Shown here: piece by piece, positions 24,476 to 33,276 of the stretch
How the letters are laid out: the number at the start of each line of letters is the position of its first letter
Numbering within the stretch: the stretch's first letter is position 1
Assembly: GCA_035547395.1 (NCBI GenBank)
Contig: DASZVA010000003.1
Span: 62,001-126,000, forward strand
Length of the DNA: 64,000 bases
Reading direction: 5' to 3'
Source of the DNA: CALREJ01 sp035547395
GTDB taxonomy: Bacteria; Patescibacteriota; Gracilibacteria; Peribacterales; Peribacteraceae
Position numbers and translations under genes: made by a program
Notes under the pieces: generated by a model
What the model was told of the DNA's origin: nothing
Seen by the model: only the letters and a program-made list of their open reading frames with translations
Databases searched by the model: none

Positions 24476-25744
24476 ATGCTTCTCTCCCAGCTTTTCACGA
24501 AGACGACCAAAGAAACGCAGTCGGATGCCGCCTCCAAAAACGCGGATCTGCTCACGCGCGCGGGATGCATCCATAAGACCATGGCGGGCGTGTATTCGTA
24601 TCTGCCGCTGGGCCTCAAGGTGCTGAAAAAAATCGAGAACATCGTCCGTGAGGAGATGGACAGAATTGGAGGGCAGGAAATTCTCATGTCTGCATTGGCG
24701 CCGCGCGAGAACTGGGAGAAGACGGGACGTTGGGATCACAAGGTTATGGAAGTGCTCTTCCATGTGCCGGCTGCCAACGACACCGAATACGCGCTCAATC
24801 CGACGCACGAGGAAATCGTGACGCCGATCGCCGCACAGTACGTGCGGTCCTACCGCGATCTGCCGTTTGCCGCGTACCAGATCCAGACGAAATTCCGAAA
24901 CGAACTGCGCGCGAAATCCGGCATTCTCCGCGGCCGCGAATTTCTCATGAAGGATCTGTATTCATTCCACGTGAGCCAGGAGGATCTCGATCGCTACTAC
25001 GAAGTGGCGCAGGGCGCGTATGCCCGCGTCTTCGAGCGCATCGGACTCGGTGCACAAACGTATCTCACCTATGCTTCCGGCGGCACGTTCTCCAAATATT
25101 CGCATGAGTATCAGGTGCTTTTGCCAAACGGCGAGGACAATATTTACATCAGCGTCGCAGCGGAGAAGGAGGGGATGAAGATCGCGGTGAACAAAGAAAT
25201 CTACGAACCCGGCGTGACGACGTGTCCCGTGACCGGCGGTACGGAATTCCGCGAGGAAAAAGCGTCGGAAGCCGGCAACATTTTCAAACTCGGCACCAAA
25301 TTCAGCTCCGCGTTCGATCTCTCTTTCACCGATGCAGATGGACAGAAAAAAGAAGTGATCATGGGTTGTTACGGCATCGGCATTTCGCGTTTGATGGGCA
25401 TTGTCGCGGAGGCGATGTCGGACGATGACGGGCTGATCTGGCCCAAAAGCATTGCACCCTTCGACGTGCACATCGTGCCGATTGCAAAGAAAGAAGACGA
25501 TGCCGCGTTCGCCAAAGCGCTGGAGCTCAAAGATCTGCTTGAGAAAGCGGGCAAGTCCGTCCTCTTCGACGATCGAATGGATGCATCGGTCGGCTTCAAA
25601 CTCGCGGATGCCGATCTGCTCGGCATGCCCATGCGTATCGTCGTGTCACCAAAGACGCTCGAACAACAGTCCATTGAGCTGACGTACCGTGCAACGGGAG
25701 AGACGGAAGTTGTGTCATTCAAGAAGATATCGAATGTTCTGTGA
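24476..25744 (+). CDS. proS: prolyl-tRNA synthetase, short form without editing domain
   Basis: This class II synthetase charges tRNA-Pro with proline. Motif 2 is seen as KFRNELRAKSGILRGREFLMKD, the proline pocket as GTFSKYSHEYQVL, and motif 3 near MGCYGIGISRLMGIVAEA; the anticodon domain forms the C-terminus. At 422 residues it lacks the roughly 180-residue INS (YbaK-like) editing insertion found in E. coli ProRS between motifs 2 and 3, as in the shorter alphaproteobacterial type. The start at 24476 gives the normal N-terminus (MLLSQLFTKTTKE). Confidence 0.95.
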   Translation: MLLSQLFTKTTKETQSDAASKNADLLTRAGCIHKTMAGVYSYLPLGLKVLKKIENIVREEMDRIGGQEILMSALAPRENWEKTGRWDHKVMEVLFHVPAANDTEYALNPTHEEIVTPIAAQYVRSYRDLPFAAYQIQTKFRNELRAKSGILRGREFLMKDLYSFHVSQEDLDRYYEVAQGAYARVFERIGLGAQTYLTYASGGTFSKYSHEYQVLLPNGEDNIYISVAAEKEGMKIAVNKEIYEPGVTTCPVTGGTEFREEKASEAGNIFKLGTKFSSAFDLSFTDADGQKKEVIMGCYGIGISRLMGIVAEAMSDDDGLIWPKSIAPFDVHIVPIAKKEDDAAFAKALELKDLLEKAGKSVLFDDRMDASVGFKLADADLLGMPMRIVVSPKTLEQQSIELTYRATGETEVVSFKKISNVL

Positions 25745-25759
25745 GGTATTTCGGGCAAT

Positions 25760-25880
25760 ATCAAAGAACCGAATTTCAAAAAAATCACCGAATCATCAAT
25801 CATCAAATGTTCAAAAGATGTTGATCATTGTTCAATGATTTTCGAGAATTTTTTTGTGATTTGTTTCTTCGGTTATTTCC
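25760..25880. repeat. AT-rich inverted intergenic repeat
   Basis: AAAGAACCGAATTTC on the left faces TTCGGTTATTT on the right, with ATGTTCAAAAGATG in the middle. Parts of it recur in inverted form at 52255. It separates the convergent proS and PAP2-like genes. Confidence 0.6.
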
Positions 25881-25889
25881 GTTCCAATA

Positions 25890-26300
25890 TTAGCTCAGCC
25901 AGATTCCGATCTGCGTCACCACGGCACCGAACATGATGCCGACGATCACCTGCAAAAACGAATGCCCCACGCGTTCGGAAAACTTGGTCCAGTTCTGCAG
26001 GCGGTTGAGCATTTCGGCCTGGAGGCCGACCTCGCGGCGGACGCTCATCGCGTCGTACCAGACGATCGCGGCGAACACGAACGCGATCGCGAACTCGACG
26101 GAATCAAGCCCCGTCTTGCGGGCGACGATCATCAAAAGAGATGTCACGAATGCAGAGTGGCTGCTCGGCATGCCGCCCGGTTTGAAGATGCCCGCATGCC
26201 AGCTGCCCGTCCGGAAATACGCCACGATCACCTTGGTGATCTCGGTGAGCACCATCACCACGAGCGGAATCAGGAAGATGTACTGGTGCAGGAGAGGCAT
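25890..26300 (-). CDS. divergent PAP2-family membrane protein (YuiD/DUF212)
   Basis: The 136-residue membrane protein matches the divergent PAP2 family: GGMPSSHSAFVTSL near residue 42, a helix with VWYDAMSVRREVGLQAE, and GHSFLQVIVG near the end. The Ser/His residues resemble the phosphatase site of PAP2 lipid phosphatases, but this subfamily has not been shown to be enzymatic. It probably acts on or near lipid phosphates in the membrane. A TTAGGG-like tract precedes the start. Confidence 0.88.
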   Translation of the reverse strand: MPLLHQYIFLIPLVVMVLTEITKVIVAYFRTGSWHAGIFKPGGMPSSHSAFVTSLLMIVARKTGLDSVEFAIAFVFAAIVWYDAMSVRREVGLQAEMLNRLQNWTKFSERVGHSFLQVIVGIMFGAVVTQIGIWLS

Positions 26301-26329
26301 GTGGGGTTCGGGTTAGGGTTCGGGTTTGA
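26301..26329. repeat. short GGGTTAGGGTTC tract
   Basis: Three to four units of GGGTTCGGGTTAGGGTTC abut the start of the PAP2-like gene. Confidence 0.7.
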
Positions 26330-26376
26330 TGATGAGATTTTTTTCTAAAAACTACAAACCAAAAACTATAAACTCG

Positions 26377-27045
26377 TCAGAAACGCGTGATGACAAGATC
26401 CTTATCTTCGTTCTTGTATGTGCCATGTGTCAGCAGGACCGAGAACATCTCTTCGATGTCTTCGGCTTCGAACACCAGCGTTTCTGTCCTGCCGAAGGCG
26501 CCGACTACGAGGTCGAGGTGCGTGCCGATGCGCTTCGCATCGTCGATATCGAGCGTGACGCTTCCTTTGCTGATGTGATAGTTGTTGCCGTCCAGGATGA
26601 TGTGTTCGTTGCGGAACGCCAGCACGTGCTTCTTACCGTCGATCATGATCTCCACCGGTGCGCGGCCGATGAGATTCGTCTCCACAGGCAGTACGGCGAG
26701 CAGGTCCGCGGACGTCTGCTTCGGGAGCGGCTTCTTTTCCTCTTTTTGCATCACTTCCTTCTTTGCGGTTTGCTTTTTAGCCTTGGGTGCCGCAGCCCGC
26801 TTCTTGCGCACGGCTTTCGGGGCCGCAACCGGACTTTTCTGCAGGTGCGGGTGGGGTTCTGACTGTGTCTGCACCGGCAGTTCGGGCGTGATGATGGATT
26901 GCACCGGTGTCACGGGCGTTTCAATGATCGTCTGATGGACGGACTGCTCCGCGGCTTCGGGTGCCTTTGGTTCCGCAGATCCGAGCCAGCCTTTTAATCG
27001 GCGGAGAAGGGAGCGTTTCGGTGGGGGTGTGTCGTGTGTGTTCAT
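26377..27045 (-). CDS. hypothetical protein with Lys/Ala/Pro linker and C-terminal beta domain
   Basis: I do not recognise this 222-residue protein. The first 30 residues are basic (RSLLRRLKGWLG), then comes a long Pro/Lys/Ala-rich disordered linker to about residue 115. The C-terminal 105 residues look like a folded alpha/beta domain, with LIGRAPVEIMIDGKKHVLAF and IDDAKRIGTHLDLVVGAFG. It begins 11 nt after the stop of the giant gene upstream and is likely co-transcribed with it. It has no membrane segment. Confidence 0.6.
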   Translation of the reverse strand: MNTHDTPPPKRSLLRRLKGWLGSAEPKAPEAAEQSVHQTIIETPVTPVQSIITPELPVQTQSEPHPHLQKSPVAAPKAVRKKRAAAPKAKKQTAKKEVMQKEEKKPLPKQTSADLLAVLPVETNLIGRAPVEIMIDGKKHVLAFRNEHIILDGNNYHISKGSVTLDIDDAKRIGTHLDLVVGAFGRTETLVFEAEDIEEMFSVLLTHGTYKNEDKDLVITRF

Positions 27046-27056
27046 GATGAGCTGTA

Positions 27057-30000
27057 CTAGGCGGCGCGTGATGTCGCAGATGACAAAGGATATTGTTCGA
27101 TCAACTTGAACATGCCGGGCATGCTCAGAAGAGCACCGTTTTTTCCGATGTATCGATAGTAATTGATATTGGATTCGTCGATTGCCTTCATGGCCATTTC
27201 ATTCGGATTCCCTCTGGTGAGATCCTGGCGCATGTTTCCGATGATCCTGCTGATCTCGGTAGATGTAATCGTTTCGCCCGTCATCACTTTTTGCATGAGA
27301 CCCTGCAGTGTCGATCGGATCTTTTCGGCATACAGGCCGCGCGCCACTTCTTGCAGTCCCTCTTCACTTTCCCAGTGCAATGTTGCCATGCCCTTCCAGT
27401 TGGAAAAGTCCGCGGACAGAATGTTGTTTTCACACTCGGCAAGTTCGTGCTCAATCTGAAGAAGGAGAAGGGCGATGCCGCCTTGTTTGAAGATGCCGGG
27501 ATCCTGAGCCATGGAGGCGATGTATTCAGCCTGCTGTTTTTCATGGTCCGCTGCATCGTTGACGACGGCACGACTTTCTTCCATCCAGGATTTTTCTTCG
27601 ACGGGTTTCAGCTCCGATTCGGGAAGCGACAGATCTTTCCTGCGCTCGAGAGTTTTCATTCTCGCATATGTTTGAGCCATTCTCAGGGTCGACGCCTTCA
27701 CGAGCGTGTAATTGCCGTCCGTTTCATTCTTCAGGTATTTGATCGCGAACGTCGCAAAGATACCCAATTCATCCTTGGTGCGGATATTCAATTGTTCATC
27801 ACGCTTTGCGTTATCCAATGCTCGTTCTTCGGGAGGAAGATCCAGAACCGTGAGGGAGGGAAGAGTCAACGGCGCGAGTTGTCTGAAATAGGCACGGTAT
27901 CCGTCGTTGCGCGCTTTTTCATTTGCATTCTTAAAAGTCTCCGCCTCATTTTTTACGATTCCGGGGAGAGGATTTGCAGCCAATGATTGGCCCCAAGTAA
28001 CGTTCTTGATGGGGGATGATCTGCCGACGTGCCACAGAATCTGACCCGGTGCATAGTTCAACAGATCTTTTTCGGATTCCAGCATGTACATCGTTCCTTC
28101 ATCGATGGATTCTTCCGTCATGCGGCGCGCTTCATTTCCCAGGAACAACGCCCAGCCTGCGGGTGTTGCCATTGCGGGAATCGATACGGCGCTCAGTTCG
28201 AGCCCGATGCGTTTTGTCGTCAGCTGTCGTTCAATGATTTCTTTTTTCAGCGGATCGGTTTCATTTTTATATTGTTCCAAAAGGCGCGGCCGTTCATTGG
28301 CGAAATAATCATAGGCTTCTATTCCGGCACCCAGTCCTGCGGCATACGGAGCAATTGGCTTGAGTAAACGTCCGGCTTTCCCAAGACCCGATACTGTTCT
28401 ACTGACGCCGGGAATTTTGCCGATCATTCTGCCTGCTGCCGATCGCGCCATTTCGTATTGTCTGAGCACGAATGCTGAAATTGCTCTAACCTTGCCATTT
28501 CCAAAATTATAACGAGCGATATTGATCACTCTGCGCATGCTGCTTTCATTTGCGAATTTATATGCTGCTGCCGATTCGCTATGGAGTCCTTTGCTCAATA
28601 ATTTTTTGCACAATGAATCCCATTTTTTAGGATCCAAGGGGGATTTGGTGCAGCTTTGAAGCAAATTATTTACTTCTTGCGCGTCTCGAACGGATAATTT
28701 TGCGAGACCCTCATAAATTTCGTCATAGGATCTGGCTGCTTCCTGGATGGTTTCTCTCGATAAACCAAGGAATCTTGCTTTGCTGGCATTGATTGCGCTT
28801 TGAGGAATGCTGTCGACACTCGCAGCAGATGCCCAATCGGTCAGCCCCTTTTTAATATGAAGTGGATTCACGCCCAAGAAATTTCTCGTGCCTCTTGCTC
28901 CTTCCATAAGCGCGATACCACCAACCATACCGCCACCGATAAGGTATCCTGGATAATTTTTTGCGATTGAACCTGCAAAAGCTGCATTTTCTTTGAGCGT
29001 CTCAAATAACCAATTTTTCCCATTATTGATCAAAATTCCACCCATGGTTTTGAGCATGCTCGTTGCTTTCTCGATCATGGTATCGTCGATTTCAACATCG
29101 AGTTTCTTCCATTCTTCCAGCAGTTGTTCAGGCGTTTGAGTCGCAGCTTTTTCGACAATTTTTTGAATAACATCATATTTATTCATTTTATCCCAAAATG
29201 TTACCTCACTGCTTTGAACAAATTTTAAAACCTCTACCTGCATAAGCGCCAATCCCGAAGGATTGCCGTTCTTGATCATTTGAGCGTAAAAATAACATCT
29301 CATTGCCTGCGAAACAGGCATGCGATCCAGAAGGCACATCTCTACTTTTTTCAAATCAGTTTTCCCTTGCATCTCAGGATCTATGGGCAATACACCATGG
29401 AAACAGGGCAGCATATATTTGTGTGTATCGCCATTATTGAGTTTTTCCAGAATGTAATGTGCAGCTTTCTGTTCAATACTAGAGCCGGCCGATTTCTCCA
29501 CGGCTTCTCGTGCAGTTCCTGCCGCCGCACTCCCGCTCATTGCACTGATGAATTTACCGTACGAAAATTTTTCGATTTCTTCCGATGACAACTTCAATTC
29601 TTTTTCTAATATGTTATCGAGGCTATCTCGCATATCGATATCGATTCCTTTCAAAGAATTTAAATCCAAATCTTGTAATTTTTCTATGACCTTTCCATTT
29701 TTATCGCCAAGTGTTTGGATGAGATCCGCGAATCCGCCAAATCCGGAAATGGCGATTTTCAGATATTCAGGCAGACTCATTTTTGTAATTTTTTCATGTG
29801 CCTCATCCGACGTCATCTCTCCGTCTTTAATTAAAACTTCAATAACTCGTTCATAATTTGCAGTACAAAAATCCATAACACGATCCGCAGCTTTTTTACG
29901 ATTTTCTTCATCATCTTTTTTCACATCAAACTTGAATCCAGGTCGCAATATTTCTTCCATAGTCGTGTTACCCTTTTTCCCGCTCACAGGAGTGTATCTT

Positions 30001-30911
30001 GTAATAATATCTTGGACTTGAGGAGCTTTTGACCTCGGCGACAATTTCCATTCGTCTGCTTCTTTGTCTAACGATACGATTATCCATGCTGCGCCTTTAT
30101 TTTTTAAACCATTTTCCGTTTCTTCCAATTCTTCCCGTACTTCTTCCCTGCGTCGCTTTTTTCCTTCATCTTGATCGCTGTCGATGTCGGATTCTTCTTT
30201 GCCCTGTCTCAGTTTTTCTCTCTGTTCTTTCAGCTCATCGATTTTCTTCCGCATTTCTTCCCGTACGGCTTCCGGTGCGGAGCGTACCTGTTTTTCCAGG
30301 TCATCGATTTTTTTGTTGAGCTTAGTCACAAGATCAACGCGGTCTCTCCATTTCGACAGAGCCCGCCATCCGAAATACCCGCCTGCGGTCAGAAGGCCGG
30401 CGGCAAGAAGGAATTTCAGTGCTCCCCAAGCACTCTTGGCATTGTCCGACACACGTTCTTTTACGGCTTCTACGCCTTTGCCGATTGCTTTCAGAAGAAG
30501 AAGTCCTCCCACGACGACTCCGCCGATGATGGCGATGGTCGCGGCTTTCTGGCGATCTTCCGGACTCCATGTCATCGGATTCCAGAATTTCTTTTCGACG
30601 TTCGGCTGGATCTTTACGGGAAGAGCTTCGTCAGCATCTGTTTTCAAAGCGGGGGATTCATCCGTCTTTTCACCAGCCAACGCCTCCTCGGCTTCCTTCA
30701 CGCGCATTTTCTTTTCAATTTCCTCCGTCATCTCACGTTTTTCTTTCGCGTTCGATTTTTCCATCGCGTCGCGCAGTTCGCGCAATTCCTGCGTGTTCAT
30801 GTCCTGACTTTCCAGCTGATCGCGCAGATGCTTGAGCGCATCGGGTGCGGATTCGGCATCGCGCACGATCGATTCCGCGGACTGTTTGGGGGTGGGTGTT
30901 GGTGTGGACAT
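27057..30911 (-). CDS. giant membrane-associated protein of unknown function (1284 aa)
   Basis: I know no family for this protein, the largest in the window. Residues 1-110 are charged and helical; two membrane helices follow near 123-142 and 164-185; a coiled coil runs over about 195-270; a long helical region follows. Gly-rich hydrophobic stretches near 670-690 (GGGMVGGIALMEGARG) and two more between about 860 and 950 (PYAAGLGAGIEAY, IPAMATPAGWALFLG) could insert in membranes. The middle part (about 28.4-30.2 kb) is clearly more AT-rich than both ends and the flanking genes. A TGC-TACACT box 8 nt before the ATG predicts a leaderless start. No catalytic motif is visible. Confidence 0.8.
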   Translation of the reverse strand: MSTPTPTPKQSAESIVRDAESAPDALKHLRDQLESQDMNTQELRELRDAMEKSNAKEKREMTEEIEKKMRVKEAEEALAGEKTDESPALKTDADEALPVKIQPNVEKKFWNPMTWSPEDRQKAATIAIIGGVVVGGLLLLKAIGKGVEAVKERVSDNAKSAWGALKFLLAAGLLTAGGYFGWRALSKWRDRVDLVTKLNKKIDDLEKQVRSAPEAVREEMRKKIDELKEQREKLRQGKEESDIDSDQDEGKKRRREEVREELEETENGLKNKGAAWIIVSLDKEADEWKLSPRSKAPQVQDIITRYTPVSGKKGNTTMEEILRPGFKFDVKKDDEENRKKAADRVMDFCTANYERVIEVLIKDGEMTSDEAHEKITKMSLPEYLKIAISGFGGFADLIQTLGDKNGKVIEKLQDLDLNSLKGIDIDMRDSLDNILEKELKLSSEEIEKFSYGKFISAMSGSAAAGTAREAVEKSAGSSIEQKAAHYILEKLNNGDTHKYMLPCFHGVLPIDPEMQGKTDLKKVEMCLLDRMPVSQAMRCYFYAQMIKNGNPSGLALMQVEVLKFVQSSEVTFWDKMNKYDVIQKIVEKAATQTPEQLLEEWKKLDVEIDDTMIEKATSMLKTMGGILINNGKNWLFETLKENAAFAGSIAKNYPGYLIGGGMVGGIALMEGARGTRNFLGVNPLHIKKGLTDWASAASVDSIPQSAINASKARFLGLSRETIQEAARSYDEIYEGLAKLSVRDAQEVNNLLQSCTKSPLDPKKWDSLCKKLLSKGLHSESAAAYKFANESSMRRVINIARYNFGNGKVRAISAFVLRQYEMARSAAGRMIGKIPGVSRTVSGLGKAGRLLKPIAPYAAGLGAGIEAYDYFANERPRLLEQYKNETDPLKKEIIERQLTTKRIGLELSAVSIPAMATPAGWALFLGNEARRMTEESIDEGTMYMLESEKDLLNYAPGQILWHVGRSSPIKNVTWGQSLAANPLPGIVKNEAETFKNANEKARNDGYRAYFRQLAPLTLPSLTVLDLPPEERALDNAKRDEQLNIRTKDELGIFATFAIKYLKNETDGNYTLVKASTLRMAQTYARMKTLERRKDLSLPESELKPVEEKSWMEESRAVVNDAADHEKQQAEYIASMAQDPGIFKQGGIALLLLQIEHELAECENNILSADFSNWKGMATLHWESEEGLQEVARGLYAEKIRSTLQGLMQKVMTGETITSTEISRIIGNMRQDLTRGNPNEMAMKAIDESNINYYRYIGKNGALLSMPGMFKLIEQYPLSSATSRAA

Positions 30912-30919
30912 ATCGAGTC

Positions 30920-30925
30920 AGTGTA
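30920..30925 (-). promoter_or_regulatory. extended -10 box, leaderless start
   Basis: TGC-TACACT on the minus strand ends 8 nt before the ATG of the giant gene. Confidence 0.5.
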
Positions 30926-30979
30926 GCACAAAACGCCGTTTTCTCCTAGAGAAACCGCAATGCGCTCGCGTTCAGGCTC

Positions 30980-31225
30980 TTACTTTTTCTTTTGCGGATA
31001 GGGTTTTCCCATGAGTCCGTGCACAGCCGCCTGGACGGTTCTTCCGACACCATGAATGACGCGTCCGACGGTGAATACGCCCACTTTGCTTGTTCCTTCC
31101 AGAATATCCATGCCGGTACCTGCCGCCGAGCCGATTTTATTAAAGATAGCGTCGTGCGTTTCCAATCGCTGTCTTTCAACGGCGTTCTGCTCAAGAATTT
31201 CGCGTTCAGTGCTTCTGCGAACCAT
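30980..31225 (-). CDS. small hypothetical protein, 81 aa
   Basis: An unrecognised protein with a charged helical N-terminus (RSTEREILEQNAVERQRLE) and a Gly/Val-rich C-terminal half (GVFTVGRVIHGVGRTVQAAV) that could lie on or in the membrane, ending in a Lys cluster. It precedes the giant gene by about 70 nt in the same direction. The start at 31225 is preferred to an upstream ATG because the extension would be hydrophobic and read from the AT-rich promoter region, which holds TATAAT and TATTAT boxes. Confidence 0.5.
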   Translation of the reverse strand: MVRRSTEREILEQNAVERQRLETHDAIFNKIGSAAGTGMDILEGTSKVGVFTVGRVIHGVGRTVQAAVHGLMGKPYPQKKK

Positions 31226-31333
31226 GATGATATGGGTATGTGATAATATTATAACATAAATTATATATACTAGCAACGACCCGAAGACCTCTGAAGTGTG
31301 CTATGATCTGCACATTCTCTCCCATTCTCCATC

Positions 31334-31684
31334 ATGAATATTGAACACTTCGAAAAAGGCTTAACCTACAACGATCGCGAACTGCTGTTTGTCGCGCGAA
31401 AACTCGGCAAACTCGCCACGCACTGCTCGCGTCTGAAGGACGAATCGTCGGTGATCCGCGTAGAGGCGGAGAGGCGAGAGACGAAGAAAACGCGGGATGA
31501 AACGAAGGTGATGATCACGGTGGAATTGCCGCAGAAAATGATGCGCGCGGAGTCACGCAAGGCTACATTCCTGGAGGCGTTCGATCGCGCGGTGGAGAAG
31601 CTCGAGCCGCAGCTTGTGAAGTACAAAGAGCTGCGCAGTTCCAAGGGCCGTCAGCGCAAGGCGCGATCCGGCCGCGCCGCGTAA
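31334..31684 (+). CDS. ribosome hibernation factor, HPF/RaiA-like
   Basis: The 116-residue product matches the short HPF/YfiA family: a beta-alpha-beta-beta-beta-alpha layout with VIRVEAERRETKKTRDE, VMITVELPQKMMRAESRKATFLEAFDRAVEKLEPQL and a basic tail. Such factors bind the decoding site of idle ribosomes in slow growth. It lacks the long C-terminal dimer domain. It precedes the 7TM protein gene by 10 nt and may share its transcript. Confidence 0.78.
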   Translation: MNIEHFEKGLTYNDRELLFVARKLGKLATHCSRLKDESSVIRVEAERRETKKTRDETKVMITVELPQKMMRAESRKATFLEAFDRAVEKLEPQLVKYKELRSSKGRQRKARSGRAA

Positions 31685-31694
31685 TCCGATTTTC

Positions 31695-33242
31695 ATGCAG
31701 CGATTCCGCATCCTTCTCGGCTCTCTTTCCGTGCTTGCAGGCGTGCTGCTTGCCGCCTCGGGCGCGTCCGCTCAAGCGGTGCCGACCAGCGCGCCGCCGT
31801 CATCGGGCTCAGGTTCGGTGCAGGCGGTGGTGACGGGGCCCGAGGACGTGGCGGTCGGACGCACGATCGTGCTCGATGCGACCGTGAGCAAATCGTCCGG
31901 CAGCACGATCCAGTACCGCTGGTACGTGGAAGGAAAATTGCAGCCGATCAGCGAGACAGTGGAGGCGGTCTACACGCCGGAGCAACCGGGGATTCTGAAT
32001 TTCCGTTTGATCGTGGCGTCGACGTCCGCGACCGGTGCCACCGTGACGACGCAGATCACGCATACGGTGAACGTGTACAGCCGCAAGATCGTGTTGATCG
32101 CGGACAGCTCCGTGCCGCAGGACAAACTGCAGCTGCATAAGCAGGTTGCCGCCGATGCGGGCGTGTTCTTGCGCGTGCTGCAGCCGAGCCCCACCGGTTC
32201 GCCGTTAAATGACGAAGAAGCACTGAGCACGCTCATCAGTGAACAGGTGGATTCGCTCGCCGGCGCGAACGCGATCGTGCTGTGGACGTCGGGGATTTCG
32301 GGATTGCAGTCGCTGATGCGCGCGGTCTCCAATGACCAGGAAATGATGACGGAGCTGCCAAACCAGACAATCGTGCAGATCGCCGACGGCAGCCTGCAGA
32401 CGCTCGCTCGCATCGCGCGCGGTCCGTATTCCGTGCTCCGGCCGCAGCAGATTATCCTGACGCGCAAGGAAGCGCTCGATCCGCTGCTCACCGCCAAGTC
32501 GATCGATCAGTTCACGCAGGACTTAAGTCAGCGCGACCTGGAGCATCTCACGATCAATGCGTCGACTGCCGGACTGCGTCCGTGGAACCTGCTGTCGTCG
32601 CTCGTGAACGCGATGCTCACCAAGGGCATCCCGAGCCAGACCGTGATCCTGCTCCTCGTACTTCCGTTCATCGCGATGATTCTGGCGTTTTTGCGTCAGG
32701 TGGTCGGCATCACGACATTCGGTCTCTATACGCCGTCCATCATTGCGCTCAGCTTTCTCGCATTGGGATGGAAACTGGGTGTCTTCTTCCTCGTCTTCAT
32801 CCTTGTCACCGGCTACGCGACGCGCGCCGTCATGCAGCGCTGGCGGCTTCTGTATATCCCCAAAGTCGCGATTATCCTGACGGTCGTCAGTTTCACGCTG
32901 CTCATCCTGATGGGTCTCAGCACCATCTACAACGTCACGTTCTCACGCGAGACAGTGTTCATTCTGCTGATCATGTCGACGCTCAGTGAAAGCTTCCTGA
33001 ATTTGAAGACCGAAGAAGGCTGGAAGTCCGCGATATTCGGCATCGTCGAGACGACGGCAGCGGCGCTCATCTGCGTCTTCATCGTGCAGTGGGACGTCTT
33101 CCAGTCGCTCATTCTCGCGTATCCCGAGCTCATCCTTCTCACGATCATCGTGGATGCGATCCTCGGCAAGTGGACGGGGCTGCGGCTCGTCGAGTACTTC
33201 CGTTTCAAGGAAGTGTTCCATCATATGCAGGAAGAGGAGTGA
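31695..33242 (+). CDS. 7TM_transglut-like membrane protein with extracellular PKD-like domain
   Basis: The 515-residue protein starts with a signal peptide (cut at ASAQA) and a Ser-rich linker. An Ig/PKD-like domain occupies about residues 40-135 (GRTIVLDATVSKSSGS, QYRWYVEGK), followed by an alpha/beta domain. The C-terminal part from about residue 310 has seven membrane helices with the phrase FLRQVVGITTFGLYTPSIIALSF, matching the 7TM domain usually fused to inactive transglutaminases (7TM_transglut). In other bacteria this protein is paired with the RimK-like ligase gene, as it is here with the gene at 33268. The PKD-like domain appears to replace the inactive transglutaminase. Confidence 0.8.
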   Translation: MQRFRILLGSLSVLAGVLLAASGASAQAVPTSAPPSSGSGSVQAVVTGPEDVAVGRTIVLDATVSKSSGSTIQYRWYVEGKLQPISETVEAVYTPEQPGILNFRLIVASTSATGATVTTQITHTVNVYSRKIVLIADSSVPQDKLQLHKQVAADAGVFLRVLQPSPTGSPLNDEEALSTLISEQVDSLAGANAIVLWTSGISGLQSLMRAVSNDQEMMTELPNQTIVQIADGSLQTLARIARGPYSVLRPQQIILTRKEALDPLLTAKSIDQFTQDLSQRDLEHLTINASTAGLRPWNLLSSLVNAMLTKGIPSQTVILLLVLPFIAMILAFLRQVVGITTFGLYTPSIIALSFLALGWKLGVFFLVFILVTGYATRAVMQRWRLLYIPKVAIILTVVSFTLLILMGLSTIYNVTFSRETVFILLIMSTLSESFLNLKTEEGWKSAIFGIVETTAAALICVFIVQWDVFQSLILAYPELILLTIIVDAILGKWTGLRLVEYFRFKEVFHHMQEEE

Positions 33243-33276
33243 CGAATTGAAAATTGATAATTGAAATTTGAAAATT
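33243..33276. repeat. short-period intergenic repeat (GAAAATT family)
   Basis: Copies of AATTGAAAATTG-type units lie between the 7TM gene and the ligase-peptidase gene; the matching TTTTCAATTT strand lies near 33340, inside the annotated 5' end of the next gene. Confidence 0.65.
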
